35,406 nt of DNA from Proteromonas lacertae. Taxonomy: Eukaryota > Sar > Bigyra > Opalinata > Proteromonadidae. The stretch lies in the NCBI GenBank assembly GCA_002245135.1, contig NGBS01000638.1:1-35406 (forward strand). Direction: 5' to 3'. Of this stretch, positions 26,649 to 34,178 are shown piece by piece. The position numbers and the translations under genes are program-made. Numbering within the stretch: the stretch's first letter is position 1; the number at the start of each line of letters is the position of its first letter. The notes beneath the pieces are model-generated. The model did no database searches. It was not told where the DNA came from and saw only the letters and a program-made list of their open reading frames with translations.

Positions 26649-28019
26649 ATGTCAACTCAAGTGATCGTCCCCGAGGAGCAACAACATGCTCCTATCATCC
26701 CAATCATGAATCCACTCTACCAGACGATAAAGCTTACTCCTACTCAATCTTATCCTAAGGTCGACTGCCCAGAGCAAGGCATGACTCCTGAGATCACCTT
26801 TGAACTCCCCGGTAATTACTGCAGCAACTTAAGCAAGAGTTACATCCAGTTCTACGTGGACTATTACGGTAACAATGGAAAGACTATGGAACCTGATTCT
26901 AAGAATGCTGATAAGTCAGGGGATTGGAAGTTCTTCTACGATACTTACGTGTTATCCAACTCTTATAACTTAACCGAGATCAAGGTCTACAACTCCAATG
27001 GAGTTCAGTTACTGTATGCAGATCATCAGTATGAGTTGTTCCGACAAATGATGGTTCAAGTAGCAAGGAAGAACATTGATAATTATAATCAGAAGGTTTA
27101 CTTTGATGGCTGTTATGCTGAGGAAAGCAAAGACACTGAGGACTATGAAGTCAAGGAGTTTAAAGTAGAAAAATTAAATGATGGACATTACAGACGCCTT
27201 GTAAAGATCTTCCTTGGAGAGCTCTTCAATACAATACTTAGTTCAGCAACAGATGTCTTCTTCTCGGAGAAGCTATTCATCACTTTGAGATTCGGTAAGG
27301 CTGATGGTTTCTACAACCCTAAGGAAAGTAATAGTACTAAGTTCAATGAGATGAAGGATAGCACAGCTAGGGAGATGACCGATCCAGTAAAAGCAAAGAT
27401 GATAGAACCCAAGGTAAAAGTAAGCCTAGACAACTTCTACTTCTACGTGAAGGTTAACAAGGATCCAGCCTGTAATGACAACACGATCAAGTACTGCCTT
27501 AACAAGACAATTGACTTCAGCGACTTCCATTGCTTTACTGTCACTAGCAGCTCCGGCATGGACTTCTTCCGATATACCTTTACCTTGAATAGTAGTCTCG
27601 GTAAGTACATCAAGTTCATTGCCTATCGTCCTTATGATGGGAATGATAAGATCCAGAAGCTAGATAAGCAAAGTACCAAGTTCAGATGGCTTATCAATGA
27701 CTTCCAATACAACCCAGACTTTGTTAACCTCAAGGACTATGATAACTACCACATGATAAAGCCTTTGCTAGCCTGTAGCTGGCACGATCAGTACAACTAC
27801 GTTCAGGAGGAAGATAAGTTCATCGAGGTACTCAACTTTAGTAACTTTGGCTTATTCGATCTCCAAAATAGACAAGGCAAGAGAATGGATCAAGATATTA
27901 AGTTTACCTTTGAAATGTACTCCGACACCCTCAAGACCGAGAACATCTTCCATCGCTTCTACGTGGTCACTGGCCGAGGAGCTACTGTCAATGAAAGTGG
28001 TATCGTGAACATCATCTAA
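26649..28019 (+). CDS. Major-capsid-like protein (double jelly-roll type) of element B
   Basis: A 456-codon ATG frame in good condition. It is beta-rich throughout: EITFELPGNYCSNLSKSYIQFYVDYYG early, LFNTILSSATDVFFSEKLFITLRF at the junction of the two presumed jelly rolls (about 196-219), SLDNFYFYVKVN, then FHCFTVTSSSG, FFRYTFTLNSSLGKYIKFIAY, and KFTFEMYSDT near the end. Family logic: the size, a first barrel followed by FN..L...DV.F.EK..ITL, and the place right after a penton-like gene suit the Polinton/adenovirus double jelly-roll major capsid protein. The same protein is recognisable, decayed, in element A. The C-terminus overlaps by 4 bp a convergent minus-strand gene. Confidence 0.65.
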   Translation: MSTQVIVPEEQQHAPIIPIMNPLYQTIKLTPTQSYPKVDCPEQGMTPEITFELPGNYCSNLSKSYIQFYVDYYGNNGKTMEPDSKNADKSGDWKFFYDTYVLSNSYNLTEIKVYNSNGVQLLYADHQYELFRQMMVQVARKNIDNYNQKVYFDGCYAEESKDTEDYEVKEFKVEKLNDGHYRRLVKIFLGELFNTILSSATDVFFSEKLFITLRFGKADGFYNPKESNSTKFNEMKDSTAREMTDPVKAKMIEPKVKVSLDNFYFYVKVNKDPACNDNTIKYCLNKTIDFSDFHCFTVTSSSGMDFFRYTFTLNSSLGKYIKFIAYRPYDGNDKIQKLDKQSTKFRWLINDFQYNPDFVNLKDYDNYHMIKPLLACSWHDQYNYVQEEDKFIEVLNFSNFGLFDLQNRQGKRMDQDIKFTFEMYSDTLKTENIFHRFYVVTGRGATVNESGIVNII

Positions 28020-28471
28020 AGGACGATGATCAGAGAGATCACCTCATACTTGGGATAGATGATATCGATGGAAGGAGTTCTCTTGATCGTGAGCTGATGG
28101 TTCTTTACCCACAAGACAACTTCCTTATAAGTACAGTCCTTATCTATCCCGTGTAGGTCTTGGGTGACTTTGCTTACAACAACATAGACTTGCTTAATGT
28201 TATCGGGAGAGGCTGGTAAAGCAACATTGTACTTTGCCTGGATCTTGCATTGCTTCTCGGCAATCATTAGCATCTGGTTCTTCAACTCCTCGGAGATGTT
28301 CCTCCAGCACTTGAGCTCTCCATTGTTGAATCGTAGGAAGGTAACATTCAGGAGCTGGATGATGAAGTTCTTGTCAGTCTCAATGATCTGGTGAATCGTT
28401 CCTCGGAGTTGTACTTGCCATTGAAGTACATAAGGAACACTTACAAAGATGTTATTATCGGTGCTATCCAT
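28016..28471 (-). CDS. 151-residue beta-rich protein of element B, paralogue of the next gene
   Basis: An ATG frame convergent with the capsid gene. Beta-rich pattern: WQVQLRGTIHQIIETDKNFI, IQLLNVTFLRF, KIQAKYNVALP, VYVVVSKV, IDIIYPKYEVISL. The segments line up in order with those of the 249-residue neighbour (FYVEAMVEKI..., YLQLNVARVMSFF, RYNVAMA, VFMFLLVIKD, VNIFPHYEIKDISI). They look like a tandem duplicated pair. The fold could be an OB-type barrel, hence a single-strand DNA-binding protein, but that is a guess. Confidence 0.48.
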   Translation of the reverse strand: MDSTDNNIFVSVPYVLQWQVQLRGTIHQIIETDKNFIIQLLNVTFLRFNNGELKCWRNISEELKNQMLMIAEKQCKIQAKYNVALPASPDNIKQVYVVVSKVTQDLHGIDKDCTYKEVVLWVKNHQLTIKRTPSIDIIYPKYEVISLIIVL

Positions 28472-28602
28472 AGACGATTGAACCCAATATCAAAAGTAAA
28501 TGATATTCAGTAAAGCCTTAAGAAGAAGTTAAGTACTAGGAATTAAGCCGATGTTGAAGCCATTGAAATAGCTGCTGGTTGCTCAGGGTTCTGAGGAGTC
28601 TC

Positions 28603-29352
28603 TTAAGGCTGTTGTTGTTGTTGTTGTTGTTGTTGAACTCCTTGAGGTGCAACTACTTGAGTAGGAGTAGGAGTAGGAGTAGGAATAACTCCTTGAGGAA
28701 TCATCCCTTGAGGGAACTGAGGTTGTGGAGGCTGATAAGCATTTATGGAGATGTCCTTGATCTCGTAATGAGGAAAGATATTTACAGGTTGAATAAAGTT
28801 ACCTCCTGTTGTAGTTCCATCGCTAGACACTTCCTTACCAGGATAGATAACTGAATCCTTGATCACTAGCAAGAACATGAAGACTTTACCGACGTTACTA
28901 TAGATGTTCTGCTTAAAGGCCAAGAGCTTCTTGTTGCTTCTCTTCCAGAGAGTTGCATTGAGAGTACCTGATCGGGGAGTTGAAACATAGGTAGTGTTGG
29001 TGATCTGAAGATGCTTAGGGAAGGTTGGATCTTGTTGAGTTGCCATGGCCACGTTGTATCGTAAGCTCTTGGTAAACATCTCGGTGTTGTTGGAGTCAAT
29101 GAAGAAGGACATCACCCTGGCAACATTCAACTGGAGGTAGTAGTTGGTATCATACTCGGAGATCTTTTCAACCATGGCTTCAACGTAGAAGGGTACTTGA
29201 TCTTGCTTAAGGAAGTAGTGCCAGTACTTACCACAGATACGGAGCTGGGGCTTCTCAGGTTGTAATTGTCGTTGTTGTTGGGCAGCTCCGGGAAATGCAA
29301 AGGAATTTGAAGGAGCCGATGGAGACATCATCATCACTGGCTGGGATATCAC
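28603..29352 (-). CDS. 249-residue beta-rich protein with Gln/Pro tail, element B
   Basis: An intact-looking frame starting MISQPVMMMSPSAPSN. Residues about 1-35 are disordered and Gln-rich. A beta-rich core runs about 38-205 (LRICGKYWHYFLKQ, VEAMVEKISEYDTNYYLQLN, GKVFMFLLVIKDSVI, IFPHYEIKDISIN). A Pro/Gln/Thr repeat tail follows (TPTPTPTQ, then a run of nine Gln). The core matches the order of beta segments in the upstream-strand neighbour at 28016. It is the last gene of element B before the composition becomes AT-rich. A hairpin-binding or DNA-binding role would be possible; nothing specific is recognised. Confidence 0.5.
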   Translation of the reverse strand: MISQPVMMMSPSAPSNSFAFPGAAQQQRQLQPEKPQLRICGKYWHYFLKQDQVPFYVEAMVEKISEYDTNYYLQLNVARVMSFFIDSNNTEMFTKSLRYNVAMATQQDPTFPKHLQITNTTYVSTPRSGTLNATLWKRSNKKLLAFKQNIYSNVGKVFMFLLVIKDSVIYPGKEVSSDGTTTGGNFIQPVNIFPHYEIKDISINAYQPPQPQFPQGMIPQGVIPTPTPTPTQVVAPQGVQQQQQQQQQP

Positions 29353-29487
29353 GGCTTAAGGAGATAAATCTGTTATATACTGAGAACTAAATATTGTTTT
29401 GGACTAATAATTCTACCTTAGTCGATATCACGTCTTATTGTGAATTGTTGAAACCTACGTCGGCTCTGCCATATAATAATGGTATTT

Positions 29488-29572
29488 AGGGTGAAATAGA
29501 ACACTGTTCCATTTCACCCTATGTGTTTTTGATCCAAAAAAATAGCCGTTTCAATGTGTTCTATTTCACCCT
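29488..29572. repeat. Hairpin AGGGTGAAATAGAACA and repeats, possible Maverick C end
   Basis: A 33-bp hairpin (29488-29520) has 16-bp arms with one mismatch around a single base. Its right arm (TGTTC.ATTTCACCCT) recurs at 29557-29572, and TTCACCCT once more at about 29581. It begins with AG, as Polinton ends often do, and lies where Maverick C should start. No partner end is in the window, so this remains a suggestion. Confidence 0.4.
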
Positions 29573-29726
29573 ATGGTTTTTTCACCCTTAGAAACATAAT
29601 TAGACAATAATAAATACATCAATCGATTTCTCTATTTATGCTGGGCTTATATATGCCCTTAGTTTGACTTTCTGATCATAATCGAAATCTAATTTTCTTA
29701 AAAAAATTCAAAAAACAATAATAGAT

Positions 29727-29774
29727 AGGATGGACACTATACTGTGTGATATGACACCATATAGTGACCATCCT
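29727..29774. repeat. 48-bp quasi-palindrome
   Basis: AGGATGGACACTATACTG pairs with CATATAGTGACCATCCT; 24-bp arms with four mismatches and no spacer. It lies in the non-coding region next to the Maverick genes and could form a cruciform or be a dyad protein-binding site. Confidence 0.55.
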
Positions 29775-29951
29775 ATGTAATAAAAAACAAAACAAAAAAA
29801 TGGAGTTCAAGTCAAATCTCGAAACGCATCTATTTTTCTATTATTGATATTTCTTATAAGACTTGTTATAATGCTAATTAATTATGTAAATTATGAAAAC
29901 AACACTCCCACAGAAACACAATCTATCATTTGAACCAATTAGGACCAGAGA

Positions 29952-30395
29952 TTAATAATCATTTTGGTACTCTGGCTCCTCATCATCATCATCTACTATA
30001 AATTGTGACAAGTTATTATCATCATCATCATCTTCCTCTGTAGTACTATCTTCTTGTTTTTGGTTTTTGGTTGAAATGTTTTTTTGATTTATTTTCTTTC
30101 TTTTGAATCTTGGAGTTTTTGATGTACTGCACTTTCTTTTTGTCGATACCACCTTTAACAACTTGTTGTTGTTGTCATCATCATCATTATAATCATCATC
30201 ATCATCCAGATTATCAAACAACGATGCTATAGAGACTTTACTACTTACCATACTTTCAGCAGTACTTCTGTAAACTATATCTCCTTTCGAATTCTTGTTT
30301 TCTTCTTTTTCGCATTTTGCTAAATCGTTGTCACCGAAATGTATGATATACATACAAGTCAGTTCCACCATGTCCTCCATTGCATGGTCAAGCAT
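29952..30395 (-). CDS. Acidic/basic low-complexity ORF, Maverick C side
   Basis: 147 codons with Asp runs (DDDDDYNDDDDNNN, DDDDDNN) around a Lys/Arg block (STSKTPRFKRKKINQKN) that would serve as a nuclear localisation signal. It begins right after the end of the next minus-strand ORF and may be the tail of the same gene. No family recognised. A nuclear, DNA-associated role is only inferred from composition. Confidence 0.42.
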   Translation of the reverse strand: MLDHAMEDMVELTCMYIIHFGDNDLAKCEKEENKNSKGDIVYRSTAESMVSSKVSIASLFDNLDDDDDYNDDDDNNNKLLKVVSTKRKCSTSKTPRFKRKKINQKNISTKNQKQEDSTTEEDDDDDNNLSQFIVDDDDEEPEYQNDY

Positions 30396-30399
30396 ACGA

Positions 30400-30759
30400 T
30401 CATACTATTAATTCAAAATTGAAATATATATTAAATGGATATACGATGCTTTTGTCCAGATCCTCTTTATACATGATATTACATAGCAGGACAGACACCA
30501 ACACTCTGGACATTTTTAACCTTTCATGTCGATCATCAATCTTTTCAATTTCTGTGAATCTTTTGTACCATGTAGTGAAACGCCTTATACTGAAGTTACC
30601 ATTCCAGCTATAGACATATAATAATATATTATACCTATATCGTTGCAAATCTTTCTCATGTTCTACAATCGTCTTAAAATTCTCACATAAAACTTTATAT
30701 ATGCTCGGATTTGGATCATTAATGAAGCTGTTTTTGTATAGTATCTTCCAGTTGCTCAT
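30400..30759 (-). CDS. Unknown ORF, Maverick C side
   Basis: The frame opens at 30801; I choose the ATG at 30759 (MSNWKILYKNSFINDPNPS), giving 119 residues. Helical, aromatic-rich middle (RYNILLYVYSW, RRFTTWYKRFTEIEKI, MSRVLVSVLLCNIMY). It lies divergent to the integrase gene with a 176-bp AT-rich gap, so both may share a promoter region. No family recognised. Confidence 0.42.
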   Translation of the reverse strand: MSNWKILYKNSFINDPNPSIYKVLCENFKTIVEHEKDLQRYRYNILLYVYSWNGNFSIRRFTTWYKRFTEIEKIDDRHERLKMSRVLVSVLLCNIMYKEDLDKSIVYPFNIYFNFELIV

Positions 30760-30935
30760 AATAAGTGAATTGAAAGGGAAATAACGTTGAACAATGAACA
30801 AATGTTATATGTATATATGAAACGGATATATTTTTTAAAAAATGTTGTTATAAAGACATATAACTCTATTAATTTAGATAATATCCATAATGAAATGAAT
30901 TTCATTATTACTTTTGTTTTTTGTTTTTGGACCAT

Positions 30936-32222
30936 ATGTTTAGCACTAATAGTTACGATCCACATTTATACAGCTCATATAGCAACCAAAACCCATATCC
31001 TGTCAAACCGTTACCTACAAATGGTAACTTATCACTTGCAACATATATTAACCATGGAGCACCGAATATTACACATCCAACAAGAGAGGCTTCGTATGAA
31101 GACCAAATGTCAAACCAAATTGCCCAATATCGATCACGCTTAGATGAACTATATAAAAAATATTATTACCTTAATGAAAATGAATTTGTCAAAATGACAC
31201 AACATTTGTCTAGTATGAATGATATAGCTCCACCACCAGATGTAGTACGTGAATACTTAAGGAGACAACCTGGAAAACAAATTGTTGATTTCAAATATAA
31301 AAAAAATAATCCATTTGCAACTATCAAAAAGCCAGGGTACTTCCAAATGGATATTGTGTTTTTCTTACCTGATATGGAACATTTGTATTTTATCGAAATG
31401 AATTCAAGAAAAGTATGGGCAATATTTATGCCTAATAAATATGGTGATATTACATTGGATGCATTTCAGAAGTGGTATTATGAAACAGATGCCTATGGAA
31501 ACAAAACACATAAAAATGTGGTAAGTATCCTATCAGATGCTGATGCTAGTTTTTCAAATATCAAGAAGTTATGTGATGCTGAAGGAATATCATATTTTCA
31601 AAAAGATGGTTCAGAGCATAAAATAGAATCATTATTGGATAGATCAGTGAGTGTGATAAAAAGACTGTTGTACAAACACTTGGTGGATCTAGGATATGAT
31701 GCACCTACATATATGGGAGATATTGATCACAATGATAAGCATATTATACCAGATATGAATTATAAATTAAAACTCGATAGTATAATACAGGAAGTGATAG
31801 ATGACTATAACAACAAGCCATTACCAGGAATTAAAGGATATACACCAAATGAGGTATTCCATAGTCCAGAATTACAAAAACAAATATTACAAAAATCAAT
31901 TAACTACAACTTAAAGAATTATGAAAAATTGGATCATACTGGTCAAAATTTCGAAGTAGGTAATTTGGTGAGATTCAAAGAGAGAAGACGTAAAATGGAT
32001 AAGAACATATACTGGTCAGACAATGTATATAAGATAATCAAGAAAAATCGATATTCATACAATTTAGGTGATATCAATGGGAATGACATTCAAGGTTTTT
32101 CATTAATTCGATTCAAGCATTATGAGTTGCAGTTAGTGAGAAAAGATGATGCACCAACCACATGGTTTAGAAAAATACTGGAGAGACCCAAGAGAAAGAA
32201 GGGAGACAAATCAATATTGTAA
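30936..32222 (+). CDS. Maverick/Polinton retrovirus-like DDE integrase
   Basis: 428 codons from the ATG at 30936; an upstream in-frame TTG at 30921 is not needed. After a Tyr/Asn/Pro-rich N-terminal region comes an rve-type core: FQMDIVFF with Asp139, YFIEMNSRKVWAIFM, SILSDADASF with Asp201, and HKIESLLDRSVSVIKR with Glu231, giving the D,D-29-E triad. It continues with EVIDDYNNKPLPGIKGYTPNEVF. The C-terminal part (about 330-400, FEVGNLVRFKERRRK, NVYKIIKKNRYSYNLGDING) is the SH3/chromo-like tail usual in Maverick integrases. It joins element ends to chromosomal DNA. The frame looks whole. Confidence 0.85.
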   Translation: MFSTNSYDPHLYSSYSNQNPYPVKPLPTNGNLSLATYINHGAPNITHPTREASYEDQMSNQIAQYRSRLDELYKKYYYLNENEFVKMTQHLSSMNDIAPPPDVVREYLRRQPGKQIVDFKYKKNNPFATIKKPGYFQMDIVFFLPDMEHLYFIEMNSRKVWAIFMPNKYGDITLDAFQKWYYETDAYGNKTHKNVVSILSDADASFSNIKKLCDAEGISYFQKDGSEHKIESLLDRSVSVIKRLLYKHLVDLGYDAPTYMGDIDHNDKHIIPDMNYKLKLDSIIQEVIDDYNNKPLPGIKGYTPNEVFHSPELQKQILQKSINYNLKNYEKLDHTGQNFEVGNLVRFKERRRKMDKNIYWSDNVYKIIKKNRYSYNLGDINGNDIQGFSLIRFKHYELQLVRKDDAPTTWFRKILERPKRKKGDKSIL

Positions 32223-32625
32223 CGAATAAATTTTTATTATACTATATATTGTATATGTTGTTTTTTATTATTGGGCATTGGATAGACTAGCTACGATGAG
32301 GGCTGCGTTTCTAATTTATAATTATTTATTTATTTATTAAATTAATTTCACAAGGAATTTATGGAAGTTTAATAATTTCTACTTGGATGTGTTGTTTAAT
32401 ATTGCGCCATTGAAATTCGGCTTGAATCATCCTGGCACGGTATATCTAAATGCCCTTTTTTTATTTAATTGGGATCTGATAGACTGTGCAAGGAAAAAAG
32501 AGTCATGCAGCTGGCATTAGTGCTTCGATTCCTAGCACAGACTATTAGTAATCCCATTTTTTTAATTTCTTTTTTTTAAAATATTTTATTATACATATAC
32601 ATATAGTATATTCTATTTTTTATAT
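32223..32625. repeat. Two adjacent imperfect stem-loops between integrase and the next gene
   Basis: A 400-bp gene-free gap. Arms GGGCATTGGATAGACTAG (32273 on) and TATATCTAAATGCCC (to 32455) pair imperfectly over about 30 bp. TGGGATCTGATAGACTGTGC (32470 on) and GCACAGACTATTAGTAATCCCA (to 32556) pair better over about 27 bp. The stems resemble each other (GGG.AT..GATAGACT), so one may be a copy of the other. Either small foldback insertions or structured RNA. Confidence 0.5.
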
Positions 32626-33033
32626 ATGCTTACACTACCACCACAGATTGAATATAAATTACCAGAACTTGAATCCAAGGTAACAAAGAAATATCATTTA
32701 AGTGGTCCAGACATATACTTGGATTTGTATAGCCTACAATTCCTTATATTTTTTTATCATCGAAAACCTATATATCAATGGTATTTTGAGTTAACACACA
32801 AAATGATTAACATGATCATGAGTCAACGTTTGATATTAGTGTTTGTAGGTCCTTGTGACTTAGGAAATAGAGATTATCCGAAAGTTACATACACACCAAC
32901 AATGAAAAAAGTAATCATCAGAATGCCACAAAGATGTTTTAATGGCAAGATGCCAATATTCTTCAAATGTACTCATATGGATACAGAGATGATAGAATAT
33001 ATTGAAACTCATACAATATTTCACCACACATAA
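32626..33033 (+). CDS. 135-residue protein of Maverick C, unknown
   Basis: An ATG frame preceded by an A/T-rich leader. Mixed alpha/beta: LYSLQFLIFFYHRKPIYQWY, MSQRLILVFVGPCDLGN, KVIIRMPQRCFNGKMPIFF. Same strand as the integrase, convergent with the protease gene (46-bp gap). I recognise no motif. Confidence 0.5.
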   Translation: MLTLPPQIEYKLPELESKVTKKYHLSGPDIYLDLYSLQFLIFFYHRKPIYQWYFELTHKMINMIMSQRLILVFVGPCDLGNRDYPKVTYTPTMKKVIIRMPQRCFNGKMPIFFKCTHMDTEMIEYIETHTIFHHT

Positions 33034-33078
33034 AAAAACAGAAGAAAAAATAATTAAGTAATAATTATATATTATATA

Positions 33079-33537
33079 TTATATTAAACCAAATTGTTTT
33101 TTCATTAACCTAATTTTTGCTTCACCTACTATTGTATTATAGTCAGTAGCCTTTTTAAAACTACACTGATCTCTTAAAATATTTTTCAAAAAATTAATAG
33201 CAAAAAAACCACAGTTGGCAGTATTTGAATTTTGGTTCTGTACTCCATTGATTTTAAGTTCATACTTTTCATTATGATACTTCTTTAATTTTTTCAAATT
33301 TTTTTTAAATTCTTCCAAGTGTTGAGGATCTTCACCAAATGAATCATAGTACAGGAATTGCTTTTTGATATTGTCAACTACTAAAGCAACCCAATGACCT
33401 ATAGAATCAGGGCTAGCTTGTGTGGTGAGTGTATTGATTATGATTCCCCATTGATTTTTCTTTTTAGGTATAGGAAGTACAAGCTCGTCCCAGCAGAACA
33501 CTCCCATGAACTTTCCATGGAAAATTATTGAACTCAT
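33079..33537 (-). CDS. Adenovirus-type cysteine protease of Maverick C
   Basis: 152 codons. The order of catalytic residues is that of the adenain (C5)/Ulp1-like family: GHWVALVVD with His48, LYYDSFG with Asp65, and a Gln (Q100 or Q102) before ANCGFFAINFL with Cys109. The N-terminal FMGVFCWDEL matches the start of such enzymes in Mavericks and adenoviruses. Its role is to cut virion precursor proteins during maturation. The start overlaps the end of the upstream minus-strand ORF (33464). All three catalytic residues are present and the frame looks whole. Confidence 0.8.
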   Translation of the reverse strand: MSSIIFHGKFMGVFCWDELVLPIPKKKNQWGIIINTLTTQASPDSIGHWVALVVDNIKKQFLYYDSFGEDPQHLEEFKKNLKKLKKYHNEKYELKINGVQNQNSNTANCGFFAINFLKNILRDQCSFKKATDYNTIVGEAKIRLMKKQFGLI

Positions 33538-34104
33538 TTTTCACAATTAACTCTATATCAAAGTTCGATAAGGCATCTGAAGTGATACTGTTATACAAAA
33601 CTTTCCTACGTGAAATTAATTTCTTTACTTTTTTATTATTTCCATTACCTATTCCAAAGTAACTCATAGCTTCACTGAGTTGTTTTGCTTGATCTAAATT
33701 ACTCACTGCTCTACCAAAATTAGTGAGTGAACTTGGAATTGTTTGTTGTGAACGTTTCACGTAGTTATCCATTTTGATTGCATTCTTGTGTTGATATGGT
33801 GTTGGTTTTAACCAATTCAATAAACCACCTGCATCTAGCAAACCAAAACAAGCAGTCAATGCACTGAATACTGTTCCTATACCTGCAACAGTTTGTAATG
33901 TACCTGTTGGATCAGCTGCAACAGCAGTTTTTGCCATTGATGGCATAGCTTTTGATAATTCACTAATACCTTTAACTGCTGCTGCAGCAGTTGTTGCATC
34001 ACCTCCATTTGCAGCTGCAGCTACAGTTGCTGCTGTTTTTAATGTATCACCTACATTTTTTGCATCTATATTTCCAATATTAGAAAATTTGATAGAAGAA
34101 TGGA
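33464..34104 (-). pseudogene. Ala-rich virion-type protein gene region of Maverick C
   Basis: Coding-type sequence from about 34104 to 33464; the first ATG is at 33946. It has an Ala/Gly-rich front (TVAAAANGGDATTAAAAV), a hydrophobic helix (TVFSALTACFGLLDAGGLLNWL) and a basic segment (NNKKVKKLISRRKVLY). This is in the style of minor virion proteins that sit next to the protease in adenovirus-like genomes. The proper start is not visible, so the gene may be broken. No family proven. Confidence 0.42.
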
Positions 34105-34178
34105 ACTAATTGAAATAAGTATCGAACATATGGATGAGTATTGAACATAAATGAAACACCAAAAGTTATACAACAAGT

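Larger units (their letters stand above)
20885..29365 (+). mobile_element. Virus-like element B (Polinton/adenovirus-related), better preserved fossil
   Basis: GC-richer block beginning with TATATAGTATATA and a 201-bp palindrome, then the subterminal region shared with A. Plus-strand genes lead to a penton-like and a major-capsid-like gene, followed by two convergent minus-strand genes. The composition changes back to AT-rich at about 29365 with no matching inverted terminus, so the right end is lost or differs. Most ORFs look whole; I see roughly two or three broken genes. No polymerase, integrase, protease or P-loop packaging ATPase is recognisable. It is younger or less decayed than A. Confidence 0.7.
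29366..29951. other. AT-rich junction region with several palindromes, no gene
   Basis: Border between element B and the Maverick C genes. It contains GATATCACG.CTTA at 29424-29437, a one-mismatch copy of 29345-29358 inside B's edge. It also holds the hairpin and repeats at 29488-29572 and the quasi-palindrome at 29727-29774. No ORF of note. Confidence 0.5.

Noticed and set aside
28610-28640. GTT trinucleotide run
   Set aside because: Encodes the poly-Gln end of the minus-strand 249-residue protein; no separate feature.
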